Below, piece after piece: positions 44,498 through 54,892 of a stretch of 64,000 nt of DNA. The position numbers and the translations under genes were made by a program. This DNA comes from an uncultured Prolixibacteraceae bacterium (lineage in GTDB: Bacteria > Bacteroidota > Bacteroidia > Bacteroidales > Prolixibacteraceae), in contig CALGIG010000132.1 of assembly GCA_937915865.1 (NCBI GenBank), forward strand, positions 62,001-126,000, in the 5' to 3' direction. The first letter of the stretch is position 1, and each line of letters begins with the position of its first letter. Under the pieces are notes generated by a model. It ran no database searches and was not told the origin of the DNA. It saw nothing but the letters and a program-made list of their open reading frames with translations.

Positions 44498-46847
44498 CTT
44501 GTCAAAGACCACAGTAAAAATACAATTTGAAAGCAAATCACAACATGGGCTTTGAATGTCTTAGAGAAGTTATACTTGTCAAAGACCACAGTAAAAATAC
44601 AATTTGAAAGCAAATCACAACCTACTCATGTTGTTAATGAAAATGTACATGCTTGTCAAAGACCACAGTAAAAATACAATTTGAAAGCAAATCACAACAC
44701 TAGATTACATTGAAAATATATAAATAGCTTGTCAAAGACCACAGTAAAAATACAATTTGAAAGCAAATCACAACCGAACAGATATTGAATTCTGAAATGA
44801 GTAGCTTGTCAAAGACCACAGTAAAAATACAATTTGAAAGCAAATCACAACCAATAGGTATCCGGCGTTGAAAGTTGGTTACTTGTCAAAGACCACAGTA
44901 AAAATACAATTTGAAAGCAAATCACAACCGGTTTTACTGGAACTGAAGTGGAATGGCTCTTGTCAAAGACCACAGTAAAAATACAATTTGAAAGCAAATC
45001 ACAACTGGCAATTTAATTCTGTCAACTTGTTTTTTCTTGTCAAAGACCACAGTAAAAATACAATTTGAAAGCAAATCACAACTGAGTTACACCCACGGTA
45101 TTGCTACGAAACTTGTCAAAGACCACAGTAAAAATACAATTTGAAAGCAAATCACAACCTGGAAGTATATCAGCATATTCCTTACCGGCTTGTCAAAGAC
45201 CACAGTAAAAATACAATTTGAAAGCAAATCACAACCTAAAATCGGCACATTCTATCAAGGACAACCTTGTCAAAGACCACAGTAAAAATACAATTTGAAA
45301 GCAAATCACAACCTCTTCGGTTCGGAAAAAGAAGGTTTGCTTCTTGTCAAAGACCACAGTAAAAATACAATTTGAAAGCAAATCACAACCTTTTTAAGTA
45401 TGAAGATGTAAGACTAATGCTTGTCAAAGACCACAGTAAAAATACAATTTGAAAGCAAATCACAACTATAGCTGTTTAATTCTAACCATCCTGAAACTTG
45501 TCAAAGACCACAGTAAAAATACAATTTGAAAGCAAATCACAACAGAGCTTCTGCAAAGCAAGTTGACATTTTACTTGTCAAAGACCACAGTAAAAATACA
45601 ATTTGAAAGCAAATCACAACTATTGACCAACGTTACTGTTTTAACCCGATCTTGTCAAAGACCACAGTAAAAATACAATTTGAAAGCAAATCACAACACC
45701 AATGTACGATACTTGTCTTTTAGTTCGCTTGTCAAAGACCACAGTAAAAATACAATTTGAAAGCAAATCACAACATCGGAAAATGAAGGAAATTGATGCG
45801 GTCACTTGTCAAAGACCACAGTAAAAATACAATTTGAAAGCAAATCACAACGTGCAGAAAAGCAGACATTTCGAGCGTCATCTTGTCAAAGACCACAGTA
45901 AAAATACAATTTGAAAGCAAATCACAACGTAGTAACCTTTGGCCCCAATACCTTCAGCCTTGTCAAAGACCACAGTAAAAATACAATTTGAAAGCAAATC
46001 ACAACCTAAACGGACAACGTATGGACAGCCTTTAACTTGTCAAAGACCACAGTAAAAATACAATTTGAAAGCAAATCACAACCTCTCAGGAAATAGAAGG
46101 AATTAAAGCTGTCCTTGTCAAAGACCACAGTAAAAATACAATTTGAAAGCAAATCACAACAAACTTTACCCGGACCTTTCAAGCCACATTCTTGTCAAAG
46201 ACCACAGTAAAAATACAATTTGAAAGCAAATCACAACTTTAAATTAGCATTATCATTAACAGATATACTTGTCAAAGACCACAGTAAAAATACAATTTGA
46301 AAGCAAATCACAACAATAACGCGATCAAGGCTGTAATTGCAGAACTTGTCAAAGACCACAGTAAAAATACAATTTGAAAGCAAATCACAACACAAACTGA
46401 GTTACTTTTTTTGATGCTTTACTTGTCAAAGACCACAGTAAAAATACAATTTGAAAGCAAATCACAACACAATTCTTATTCATCAGTCCTAAACATCTCT
46501 TGTCAAAGACCACAGTAAAAATACAATTTGAAAGCAAATCACAACGGGCAATAGATAGAATCAACTGAACGTTGACTTGTCAAAGACCACAGTAAAAATA
46601 CAATTTGAAAGCAAATCACAACCGTCCTTTATTAATTCGTTAATAATTGCATCTTGTCAAAGACCACAGTAAAAATACAATTTGAAAGCAAATCACAACC
46701 AGTTGCGGGGGTCGTGCGCCATTTCTGGCCTTGTCAAAGACCACAGTAAAAATACAATTTGAAAGCAAATCACAACACACTTTTTAATTAAATCATATCA
46801 ATACCTCTTGTCAAAGACCACAGTAAAAATACAATTTGAAAGCAAAT
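44498..46847 (-). CRISPR. Type II-C CRISPR array, 30 spacers
   Basis: Thirty full 47-nt repeats appear identical by eye (plus strand: starts CTTGTCAAAGACCACAGTAA, ends GAAAGCAAATCACAAC), followed by a 31st repeat at 46807 that keeps only 41 bases. Spacers are 30 nt, except two of 29 (after repeats 3 and 8) and one of 31 (after repeat 21). Pairing with the tracrRNA shows crRNAs are made from the minus strand, i.e. GTTGTGATTTGC... at the 5' end of the repeat. In that sense the truncated repeat is the first one and no crRNA needs it. The 48 nt between the terminator and repeat 1 is the only room for a cas-side leader. Confidence 0.97.
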
Positions 46848-46940
46848 TGGAAGATTCTGATTTACTTTTTATTGGGAATAAGCTAGTCGCAAATCTTATA
46901 AGCAGTTTGGATTTTCGTTTGATTTTTGCAACTTTGCCAC

Positions 46941-47846
46941 ATGACAAAAGCACAAACAATCGAAGATTTTTACCAGAATCAGTTCAACTGTATTCCCGAA
47001 AACCTGAAAAAAGAAATCGGGCACTTCAATGTTTTTCATCGTGAAGACTTTTGTTGTGCCAACAAAACAGTGCCTTACAGCCGCAAAGATTTTTACAAAA
47101 TCACCTTATTGAAGGGGGCAAATAAAATACACTATGCTGACAAGACGGTACTTAGCGAACACAATGCACTGATGTTTTCGAACCCGATGATACCATACAA
47201 CTATGAACCACTCGAAGATAAACAATCGGGTGTTTTCTGCATTTTCACCGAGGAATTTTTCAGCCAGTACGGCGCAATAAAAGATTACCCCATTTACCAG
47301 CCAGGTAGTAATCTCGTTTATTTGCTGGATGACAAACAGTTGTTTGAAATAGAAGCCATCTTCCAAAAAATGTTCGAAGAAATTGCATCCGATTATCTTT
47401 ACAAGTATGATGTACTTCGTGGCTTGGTTTTTAACCTGATTCATACTGCATTGAAAATGCAACTTACCGAAGCGACAAGGTTGTCTCCATCCAACGGAAC
47501 AGCAAGAATAGCATCGCTTTTTGCGGAATTGCTAGAACGCCAGTTCCCCATTGAATCGCCCATGCAACGGATGAAATTAAGAACACCTACCGATTTTGCA
47601 ACGCAACTTTCTATTCATGTAAATCACCTGAACCGTAGCTTAAAAGAAGTTACAGGGAAAACAACCAGCCAGCTGATTGCTGAACGTATTTCGCAGGAAG
47701 CAAGGGCGTTGCTGAAACAAACCAACTGGAATATTTCGGAAATTGCTTATTCGCTTGGCTTTGAAGAATTACCTCATTTTATCAATTTCTTCAAGAAAAA
47801 CGCCAACCAAACACCTAAACTTTACCGCAATAAATTCAATATTTGA
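46941..47846 (+). CDS. AraC-family transcriptional regulator
   Basis: The ATG at 46941 gives 301 residues. N-terminal cupin-like sensing part (FNVFHREDFCCANKTVPYSR, ...), C-terminal double helix-turn-helix: LSIHVNHLNRSLKEVTGKTT and ISEIAYSLGFEELPHFINFF, the usual AraC second-HTH signature. On the plus strand TTTG, 19 nt, CAACTTTG (46929-46936) is a near-consensus promoter that would leave almost no leader. The gene begins 93 nt past the truncated last CRISPR repeat. It probably controls the MFS / reductase genes that follow. Confidence 0.9.
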   Translation: MTKAQTIEDFYQNQFNCIPENLKKEIGHFNVFHREDFCCANKTVPYSRKDFYKITLLKGANKIHYADKTVLSEHNALMFSNPMIPYNYEPLEDKQSGVFCIFTEEFFSQYGAIKDYPIYQPGSNLVYLLDDKQLFEIEAIFQKMFEEIASDYLYKYDVLRGLVFNLIHTALKMQLTEATRLSPSNGTARIASLFAELLERQFPIESPMQRMKLRTPTDFATQLSIHVNHLNRSLKEVTGKTTSQLIAERISQEARALLKQTNWNISEIAYSLGFEELPHFINFFKKNANQTPKLYRNKFNI

Positions 47847-47969
47847 TTTATGCAGTTTTTTGTTTGATTTTTATATCTGTTCAGTACAACTATCAAACTA
47901 AATTTGTCATTGAAAATAAACCGAATATCTAACGGTTTATCTAAACGATCTTCATTTTGATTCGATGAA

Positions 47970-49169
47970 ATGACAAACTCAGTTAAAGTACCAGCAACTT
48001 CTTCACCACCCGTTTCACGTTTTCTGATAGGGTTAATGGCTGTTTCAGCAGGTATAACTGTTGCCAATATTTACTACAACCAGCCTATCCTGAAAGAAAT
48101 AGCTGCCGATCTGGGTTCGACAGATTCGCAGGCTGGCATGGTTTCAATGCTTTCACAGGTTGGTTATGGCCTAGGACTATTTTTCCTTACTCCGCTAGGT
48201 GATAAAATCAATAAAAAGAAACTCATCATCAGTCTTCAGCTTTTGCTCATTGTGTCGCTCTTACTTGTAACATTTACCATCAATATTTTTCAACTATGGG
48301 CTTTGAGCCTGCTTATTAGTATGTTTTCTGTATCGGTTCAGGTAATTATGCCAATGGCTGCCGGACTTGACAGTGCTAATCGGGGAAAAAATGTAGGAAC
48401 AATTTTTACCGGAGTATTGATTGGCATTTTGGCTGCACGAGTTTTTAGCGGAAGTATTGCAGAGTGGTTTGGCTGGCGGTTTGTTTACCTTATTTCAGCT
48501 ATTGCCGTAACTTTAGCAACTATACTTCTTAAAATTAAACTACCCAATGTAAGAACTCCTTTTTCAGGGACTTATGTGCAGTTACTTGGTTCGGCGTTGC
48601 AACAAATCAAACGATTTCCTTTGCTTCGGGAAGTTTCCGTGGTTGGTATGCTTCAATTTGGGTTATTCTGTGCATTCTGGACTACACTTACTTTTCATTT
48701 AAGTGGCACTCCATTTAATTTTTCGAGTGATATTATCGGATTATTTGGATTAGTTGCTATTGCAGGCGCATTGCTGGCTCCAGTTATCGGGAAACGAGCC
48801 GACCGTGGAGGAAGTAAAAACGTTAGGTTTATTGCATTGGGATTGATTGTTGTCAGCATTTTACTAATGATTTGGATGCCAACAAATATTCTGGTGCTGG
48901 TTGTCGCTGTTTTTTTGCTAGACGTGGGCGCTCAGGCCATCCAGGTTACCAATGTTGCCATGATTTACACGCTCGACGAATCGTCGCATAGCAGAGTCAA
49001 TACTATTTATATGACCTCTTTCTTTACCGGTGGCGCACTGGGTACCCTGATTGGTATTTTCTGCTGGAAATACGGTGGTTGGCTCGGGGTTAACCTACAA
49101 ATGCTGCTGTTTGCCGTAGTCATTTCAATACTTTTACTGAAAGAAAAACGAAAAACACTAAAAAACTAA
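47970..49169 (+). CDS. MFS-family efflux transporter
   Basis: 399 residues, twelve membrane segments. Motif A-like loop between segments 2 and 3 is LTPLGDKINKKKL; segment 1 has FLIGLMAVSAGITVANIYYN, and the second half repeats the loop as APVIGKRADRGGSKNV. It resembles the sugar-efflux/drug-H+ antiporter branch (AraJ-like). It lies 123 nt after the AraC gene and 10 nt before the reductase, suggesting joint control. Substrate unknown. Confidence 0.88.
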   Translation: MTNSVKVPATSSPPVSRFLIGLMAVSAGITVANIYYNQPILKEIAADLGSTDSQAGMVSMLSQVGYGLGLFFLTPLGDKINKKKLIISLQLLLIVSLLLVTFTINIFQLWALSLLISMFSVSVQVIMPMAAGLDSANRGKNVGTIFTGVLIGILAARVFSGSIAEWFGWRFVYLISAIAVTLATILLKIKLPNVRTPFSGTYVQLLGSALQQIKRFPLLREVSVVGMLQFGLFCAFWTTLTFHLSGTPFNFSSDIIGLFGLVAIAGALLAPVIGKRADRGGSKNVRFIALGLIVVSILLMIWMPTNILVLVVAVFLLDVGAQAIQVTNVAMIYTLDESSHSRVNTIYMTSFFTGGALGTLIGIFCWKYGGWLGVNLQMLLFAVVISILLLKEKRKTLKN

Positions 49170-49179
49170 AAATATCAAC

Positions 49180-49815
49180 ATGAAAGTAATTGCAATAAAC
49201 GGAAGTCCCAACAAAAAGGGAAACACACATCTGGCGCTCGAAATGGTTGGCTTGGCCCTGAAAGAAAACGGGATTGATTTTGAAATTGTTCATATCGGTA
49301 ACAAAGCTATTCGTGGCTGTACAGCTTGCGGACTTTGCCGCAAAAATCAGGATGAGAAATGTAGTATTACCAGCGATGTAGTCAACGAAGTGGTTCAGCA
49401 AATGAAAAATGCCGATGGAATTATTTTAGGAACGCCGGTTCATTATTCAGGAATTCCGGGAACAATGAAAAGTTTTCTCGACCGTGCCTTTTATGTAGCC
49501 GGTAGCAATGGTGGACTTTTTCGGCATAAAGTGGCATCGGCTGTTGTCGCCGTTCGTCGTACAGGAGGTTCATCAACCTTAGACCAGCTTAACCATTATC
49601 TAACTTATTCTGAGATGCTTTTGGCCACTGCCAATTATTGGAATGTCATTCATGGACGCATTCCTGGTGAAGTTGAGCAAGATGCCGAGGGCGTTCAGAT
49701 TATGCAGGTTTTAGGCAATAACATGGCCTGGTTAATGCAAATGCGTGAACAAACCAAAAACGTATTACCTGCGCCAAAACCAGTTCAAAAAGTGATGACT
49801 AATTTTATCAGATAA
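49180..49815 (+). CDS. NADPH-dependent FMN reductase / flavodoxin-like oxidoreductase
   Basis: 211 residues with the flavodoxin-like fold: phosphate loop INGSPNKKGNTHLAL at 6-20, IILGTPVHYSGIPGTMKSFL for the FMN ring, and a Cys cluster GCTACGLCRKNQDEKC near 46-62. Members reduce flavins, quinones or small organics. The Cys set may hold a disulfide or metal and is typical of the iron-sulfur flavoprotein branch. It starts 10 nt after the MFS gene. Confidence 0.87.
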   Translation: MKVIAINGSPNKKGNTHLALEMVGLALKENGIDFEIVHIGNKAIRGCTACGLCRKNQDEKCSITSDVVNEVVQQMKNADGIILGTPVHYSGIPGTMKSFLDRAFYVAGSNGGLFRHKVASAVVAVRRTGGSSTLDQLNHYLTYSEMLLATANYWNVIHGRIPGEVEQDAEGVQIMQVLGNNMAWLMQMREQTKNVLPAPKPVQKVMTNFIR

Positions 49816-49925
49816 AATCCAAATTTGAAGATTAGGAAATTTGAGAATTTAAAGATGAAAACCAAATAGCAACTTCAAGGTTTAATTGCTAGATGGTTAT
49901 TACCGGAAAACTAAAGTAAAATCAA

Positions 49926-49975
49926 AGCACCTCCTGATTCCCTCACTTTCGGGGAGGGATAGGAAGGAGCTCTAA
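49926..49975. repeat. Imperfect palindromic intergenic repeat
   Basis: CACCTCCTGATTCCCTC, ACTTTCG, GGGAGGGATAGGAAGGAG forms an imperfect hairpin ahead of the aldo/keto reductase gene. It is of the same general C-rich/G-rich type as the 4837 repeat but not clearly the same family. Confidence 0.35.
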
Positions 49976-49987
49976 AAACAGAAAAAC

Positions 49988-51004
49988 ATGAAGTACAATT
50001 TATTAGGAAACACAGGATTAAAAGTTTCTGAACTTTGTTTGGGAACAATGACTTTTGGCGGAAGTGGCATGTGGACTGCCATTGGAACAATGCCACAGCG
50101 AGAAGTAAATGAGCTGATTAAGACATCGGTTGACGCCGGGATTAATTTTATTGACACGGCCAATATTTACAGCTATGGAATCAGCGAGCAAATGACCGGA
50201 CAAGCCATTCGCGACCTGGGTTTAAATCGAGATGATCTGGTGATTGCGACTAAAGTACGCGGGCAAATGAGCGAAGGCCCAAACAATTCGGGATTGAGCC
50301 GTAAACACATTTTGCAACAAGCCGATGAAAGCCTGAATCGGTTGAATATGGACTACATCGACCTTTATCAGATTCACGGTTTTGATCCGCTGACACCGAT
50401 GGAAGAAACACTAGAAGCGCTTGATTCGCTTGTTAAAAGTGGAAAAGTGCGTTATATTGGTTGTTCTAACCTTGCTGCATGGCAAATTATGAAAGCTCTT
50501 GGTATTTCAGCTCAACACCACCTTTCAAAGTTTGTTTCGCTTCAGGCTTATTACACCATTGCAGGCCGTGATTTGGAGCGTGAACTGGTGCCAATGCTAC
50601 TCGATCAGAAAATTGGGTTAATGGTGTGGAGCCCTCTGGCTGGCGGTTTCCTAAGCGGAAAATACAGCCGCAATGCTTCGACAGAAGAAGGCCGCCGCGT
50701 GAATTTCGACTTTCCACCTATCAATAAGGACAAAGCTTTCGACATTATTGATGTGATGCAGGAAATTGCAACCCTAAAAAGTGTAACCGTCGCTCAAGTT
50801 GCCTTAGCCTGGTTACTTCACCAACCGGTGGTTACCACAGTCATTATTGGAGCTAAAAAGCAGGAACAATTACTTGATAACCTAAAAGCTACCGAAGTGA
50901 AATTAACTCCTGATGAATTGGCCCAGTTGGATGCCGTTAGCAAATTAGCTCCTGAATACCCTGGCTGGATGATTGATCGGCAGAGCGGCGACCGAAAAAA
51001 ATAA
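49988..51004 (+). CDS. Aldo/keto reductase
   Basis: 338 residues, a (beta/alpha)8 barrel. Catalytic tetrad: Asp and Tyr in FIDTANIYSYGISE, Lys in VIATKVRGQ, His in LYQIHGFDPL. The NADP site is in VTTVIIGAKKQEQLLDNLKA. It belongs to the YakC/Tas-like branch with a broad aldehyde and ketone range. It lies with a second AKR and the FMN reductase, so a detoxification cluster is likely. Confidence 0.92.
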   Translation: MKYNLLGNTGLKVSELCLGTMTFGGSGMWTAIGTMPQREVNELIKTSVDAGINFIDTANIYSYGISEQMTGQAIRDLGLNRDDLVIATKVRGQMSEGPNNSGLSRKHILQQADESLNRLNMDYIDLYQIHGFDPLTPMEETLEALDSLVKSGKVRYIGCSNLAAWQIMKALGISAQHHLSKFVSLQAYYTIAGRDLERELVPMLLDQKIGLMVWSPLAGGFLSGKYSRNASTEEGRRVNFDFPPINKDKAFDIIDVMQEIATLKSVTVAQVALAWLLHQPVVTTVIIGAKKQEQLLDNLKATEVKLTPDELAQLDAVSKLAPEYPGWMIDRQSGDRKK

Positions 51005-51017
51005 ACATTCATTCATC

Positions 51018-51050
51018 AAACCTTCGAGGTTTTTAAAACCTCGAAGGTTT
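51018..51050. repeat. Perfect palindrome between the two AKR genes
   Basis: AAACCTTCGAGGTTTT (51018-51033), one base, and a perfect 16-bp complement (51035-51050). It has A and T flanks only and may act as an mRNA hairpin or REP-like repeat; the sequence core differs from the CRISPR-locus REP. Confidence 0.65.
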
Positions 51051-51066
51051 AAATAATAGAAAACAA

Positions 51067-52047
51067 ATGAAATACCGAAAATTAGGAAATACCGACATTC
51101 AGCTTTCAGCTATTGGGCTGGGTTGTATGGGAATGAGCCATGCTTATGGCGAAAAAAACGACAAGGAATCAATCGATACACTGCATAAAGTGCTTGATTT
51201 GGGTATCAATTTCTGGGACACGGCTGACGTTTACGGTAATGGTGCCAACGAAGAACTGATTTCTCAGGTTTTAGTGCCCAACCGCGACAAAGTTTTTATT
51301 GCTACAAAATTTGGGTTCCAGACAACTGCCGACTATAAAATGGTTTTCGATGGATCGCCGGTTTATATGCGCAAAGCCGTTGAAGCCAGTTTGCGCCGCC
51401 TGAAGATTGAAACCATAGACTTGTATTACGCGCATCGGATCGACCCGAATGTTCCGGTTGAAGAAATGGTTGGCGCCATGGGCGAACTGGTGAAAGAAGG
51501 AAAAGTTCGTTATTTGGGATTATCCGAAGCATCGGCTGATTCGATAAGAAAAGCTCATGCTGTGCACCCAATTTCCGCCCTGCAAAGCGAATATTCGTTA
51601 CTTACCCGGGATGTAGAAACCGAAATTATTCCGTTGTGCCGCGAACTGGGAATAACCTTTGTGCCATTCAGCCCCCTTTCGCGAGGACTGGTTACCAACA
51701 CGGTTGACCAAAAATCGCTGGGCGATAAAGATTTCCGCAAAACATTGCCCCGTTTCGGCGATAAATATTGGGAAAACAACACGAAACTGGCGGCAGCATT
51801 TGCCGAATTGGCGACTGCAAAACATTGTACTCCGGCACAGCTTGCTTTGGCCTGGGTGCTGACTCAGGGGGAAGACATTGTTCCGATTCCTGGAACCAAG
51901 CAACGTAAATATTTGGTTGACAATGCAGGTGCAGTAGATGTAGAACTGACCGAATCAGACATTCAGGATATTGAAAACCTCCTTGCCAAATACCCGGATA
52001 CAGGCCCCCGCTACCCTGAAACCATGGCCAAAATGGCGAATAAGTAA
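51067..52047 (+). CDS. Aldo/keto reductase (AKR13-like)
   Basis: 326 residues. Tetrad: Asp/Tyr in FWDTADVYGNGANE, Lys in FIATKFGFQ, His in YYAHRIDPNVPVEE. Cofactor loop VPIPGTKQRKYLVDN near 275. The layout LGCMGMSHAYG is usual in the AKR13/perakine-reductase-like group. It is separated from the first AKR by 62 nt holding a palindrome and ends before a bidirectional terminator. Confidence 0.92.
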   Translation: MKYRKLGNTDIQLSAIGLGCMGMSHAYGEKNDKESIDTLHKVLDLGINFWDTADVYGNGANEELISQVLVPNRDKVFIATKFGFQTTADYKMVFDGSPVYMRKAVEASLRRLKIETIDLYYAHRIDPNVPVEEMVGAMGELVKEGKVRYLGLSEASADSIRKAHAVHPISALQSEYSLLTRDVETEIIPLCRELGITFVPFSPLSRGLVTNTVDQKSLGDKDFRKTLPRFGDKYWENNTKLAAAFAELATAKHCTPAQLALAWVLTQGEDIVPIPGTKQRKYLVDNAGAVDVELTESDIQDIENLLAKYPDTGPRYPETMAKMANK

Positions 52048-52059
52048 TAATTATAGAGA

Positions 52060-52098
52060 TTTATTGAGGGTTTCACTCCAAGTGAAGCCCTCAATAAA
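52060..52098. terminator. Bidirectional terminator between AKR and uvrB
   Basis: TTTATTGAGGGTTTCACT (52060-52077), loop CCA, and AGTGAAGCCCTCAATAAA (52081-52098), matching at 17 of 18 positions. It separates two convergent genes. The GGGTTTCACT/AGTGAA core recalls the REP family, so it may be a REP copy used as a terminator. Confidence 0.75.
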
Positions 52099-52107
52099 AC
52101 AGGTATC

Positions 52108-54123
52108 CTACTTTTTCTTTTCCTTTAATATTTCCTGAAACTTGAACATCTCGTCGCGCAGGCGGGCTGCTTCGTAGAAATCGAGCTCTTTGGCTGCAGC
52201 CTCCATTTCTTTTTTCAACTTGGCAATGGCTTTCTCCAGAGCCGGAACACTCATATACTGAACAACAGGATCGGCAGCAAGATTGGTGGTTTCTTCTTCG
52301 CTATAAGCTTTTGCCTTAGTACCCGATGATCCGTAACCCACGATTTCACGGCTGGCTTTTACAATGGCCGTTGGGGTAATGTTGTTTTCTTCGTTGTACT
52401 TCAACTGCTTTTCGCGGCGGTAGTTGGTCGAGTCGATAGTTCGCTGCATCGAATCTGTAATTTTGTCGGCGTACATAATCACCATGCCGTTTAGGTTTCG
52501 GGCAGCACGGCCTGCTGTTTGTGTAAGCGAGCGTTCTGATCGAAGGAAACCTTCCTTATCGGCATCAAGAATTGCCACCAGTGAAACCTCTGGCAAATCC
52601 AAGCCTTCGCGCAAAAGGTTGATCCCGACCAACACATCGAATTCGCCTTTGCGCAAATCTTCCAGAATCTGAATCCGTTCGAGTGTATCAACATCAGAAT
52701 GAATGTACCGTGTTTTTACACCCATATTGGCCAGGTAACTGCTTAATTCTTCAGCCATTCTTTTGGTCAGGGTAGTAACCAATACCCGTTCGTTTCGCTC
52801 TATACGCAAATGAACTTCGTGTAACAAATTATCGATCTGGTTCAGGCTGGGACGAACATCAATAATTGGGTCGAGCAAGCCCGTTGGTCGAATAACTTGT
52901 TCAACAACAATACCTTCTGATTTTTCTAATTCGTAGTCAGCAGGCGTAGCGCTGACAAAAACAATCTGATCCACCACGATTTCAAATTCATCAAATGTAA
53001 GTGGGCGGTTATCGACAGCTGCCGGGAGCCGCCAGCCATATTCAACCAGGTTTATTTTGCGCGAACGGTCGCCCCCATACATGGCCCGAATTTGCGGCAA
53101 AGTAACGTGGCTTTCGTCGATAATGGTAATGAAATCTTCGGGGAAGTAATCGAGCAAACAGAAGGGTCGCGACCCAGCAACTCGCCCATCGAAATAACGG
53201 GAATAATTTTCAATACCAGGACAATAGCCCAGTTCGCGCATCATTTCCAGATCGTATTCCACGCGTTCAAGAATGCGCTTGGCTTCAATCGGCTTGCCAT
53301 TTTCGTTGAAAAAATCGACCTGTTTCACCAAGTCGTCCTGAATTTGCCGGATAGCCAGTTGCATGCGCTCTTTGGTGGTTACAAACATGTTGGCCGGGTA
53401 AATGGCCACCAGATCGAGCTGCTCAATGGTGCTTCCGCTCACAGGATCGAATGAACTGATTTCATCAATTTCGTCGCCCCAAAAAACAATACGATAAGCA
53501 ATATCGGCATAAGCAGGAAATACATCTACCGAGTCGCCCTTTACCCTGAAATTTCCCTGCTTAAACTCCACCTCGTTCCGGGAGTACAGGGCATCAACCA
53601 GCTTGCGAAGAAACACATTTCTACTGATTACTTCACCGACATGCAAATTAGTTACATTAGCATGAAAATCTTCGGGATTACCAATACCATAAAGGCACGA
53701 CACCGATGAAACAACAATAACATCGCGTCGGCCCGAAAGTAGTGAGGATGTGGCGCTCAACCGCAATTTTTCAATATCCTTGTTGATTGAAAGGTCCTTT
53801 TCAATATATGTGTTGGTGACAGGCAAATAGGCTTCGGGTTGGTAATAATCGTAGTACGACACAAAATACTCGACAGCATTTTTTGGGAAAAACTGCTTCA
53901 TTTCGCTATATAACTGAGCCGCCAGCGTTTTGTTGTGGCTCAAAATAAGCGTGGGGCGCTGAACAGCCTCAATTACATTGGCCATTGTAAATGTTTTTCC
54001 TGAACCGGTTACACCCAGCAATGTCTGAAAAGATGTACCGTTGTTCAAACCATCGGCCAGCTGGCGAATGGCTTCGGGCTGGTCGCCTGTAGGCTTGTAT
54101 TCTGAAACTATTTTAAAATCCAT
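52108..54123 (-). CDS. uvrB: Excinuclease ABC subunit B
   Basis: 671 residues, full length. Walker A GVTGSGKTFTM near 39-49; the beta-hairpin region YYDYYQPEAYLPVTNTYIEK at about 92-111; DEAD-like IIDESH near 338; helicase motifs V/VI GINLLREGLDLPEVSL and QTAGRAARN; C-terminal UVR motif (KELDFYEAARLRDEM) for UvrC binding. It loads onto damaged DNA with UvrA in nucleotide excision repair. Photolyase lies 1.4 kb further on but on a separate unit. Confidence 0.97.
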   Translation of the reverse strand: MDFKIVSEYKPTGDQPEAIRQLADGLNNGTSFQTLLGVTGSGKTFTMANVIEAVQRPTLILSHNKTLAAQLYSEMKQFFPKNAVEYFVSYYDYYQPEAYLPVTNTYIEKDLSINKDIEKLRLSATSSLLSGRRDVIVVSSVSCLYGIGNPEDFHANVTNLHVGEVISRNVFLRKLVDALYSRNEVEFKQGNFRVKGDSVDVFPAYADIAYRIVFWGDEIDEISSFDPVSGSTIEQLDLVAIYPANMFVTTKERMQLAIRQIQDDLVKQVDFFNENGKPIEAKRILERVEYDLEMMRELGYCPGIENYSRYFDGRVAGSRPFCLLDYFPEDFITIIDESHVTLPQIRAMYGGDRSRKINLVEYGWRLPAAVDNRPLTFDEFEIVVDQIVFVSATPADYELEKSEGIVVEQVIRPTGLLDPIIDVRPSLNQIDNLLHEVHLRIERNERVLVTTLTKRMAEELSSYLANMGVKTRYIHSDVDTLERIQILEDLRKGEFDVLVGINLLREGLDLPEVSLVAILDADKEGFLRSERSLTQTAGRAARNLNGMVIMYADKITDSMQRTIDSTNYRREKQLKYNEENNITPTAIVKASREIVGYGSSGTKAKAYSEEETTNLAADPVVQYMSVPALEKAIAKLKKEMEAAAKELDFYEAARLRDEMFKFQEILKEKKK

Positions 54124-54303
54124 AGCAAATTGTTTTCGGCTGAATTGATTAGTCGTTAATCAACGACAAGGTTTGCAAATTAGCATTTTTAGCAGCCAAA
54201 ATCTAACAGGTAATGGATTTGTTTTGTTTCGGATGAAATTCATTAAGTCGCTTAAGTATTGTCAATTTTATGTTGTATATTGCAAAAACATTGATTATAA
54301 TAC

Positions 54304-54864
54304 TTGCTTCTGAAATCGGAATTGTCCTTGAAAAATATCATATCAATAGTATTACTTTCGATACTTATCTCTTGTGAAGGGGAAAAAACGAACGAATCAT
54401 TAAGTTTTGAGCTTATTGATGTTTCGATGTATAACGGTTGGACAGACTATTATTGCATGAAAGTCTTTAAAGATGGTAGAATATACATATTCAACAACAA
54501 TTTTAAGAAGGGAGACAGTTATTATAAAGTAAATGTTGGAAAAATCGAATTAGACAGCATTTCATTTTTAACAGATAAAGTATTAGCAACCAAATTTGAT
54601 ACTCTGTATCATAGTAGATGTGCTGATTGCGGAGCATATCGCTTGATTATAAAAACTCAAAGTAAAGAATTTTCATCACTGGTTGACGGTATTAATCCTT
54701 CAAATGAACATCTGAAACCAATGGATGACCTAATTGCTTATTTATCTAAAATTGCAGTTGCATCAAAAAGTTCGATTGATTCTATATTTGTATTTAAAAG
54801 TCGGACTAGACAGTTTTATCCGCCACCACCACCTCCTGATGAAATTGTTGACTCTCTTAAATAA
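54304..54864 (+). CDS. Putative lipoprotein of unknown function
   Basis: No ATG is available; TTG at 54304 (or TTG at 54328) opens a signal NIISIVLLSILISC with a lipobox LISC, followed by EGEKTNESLSFELIDVSMYN. The 160-residue body has GRIYIFNNNFKKGDSYYKVN and CADCGAYRLIIKTQSKE; a Pro run (six) sits close to the end. Similar to DUF6438-like small lipoproteins in outline, but not assigned. Start uncertain. Confidence 0.55.
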   Translation: MLLKSELSLKNIISIVLLSILISCEGEKTNESLSFELIDVSMYNGWTDYYCMKVFKDGRIYIFNNNFKKGDSYYKVNVGKIELDSISFLTDKVLATKFDTLYHSRCADCGAYRLIIKTQSKEFSSLVDGINPSNEHLKPMDDLIAYLSKIAVASKSSIDSIFVFKSRTRQFYPPPPPPDEIVDSLK

Positions 54865-54892
54865 CAAATAATAGATTGACACTCTTTATTTA

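Noticed and set aside
44498..46847. Self-targeting spacers within this window
   Set aside because: No spacer copy was noticed elsewhere in the window by eye; this was not an exhaustive comparison.
46808..47044. Rightward frame starting inside the last CRISPR repeat
   Set aside because: Its first 13 codons are the repeat itself and it overlaps the AraC gene in another frame; no RBS.
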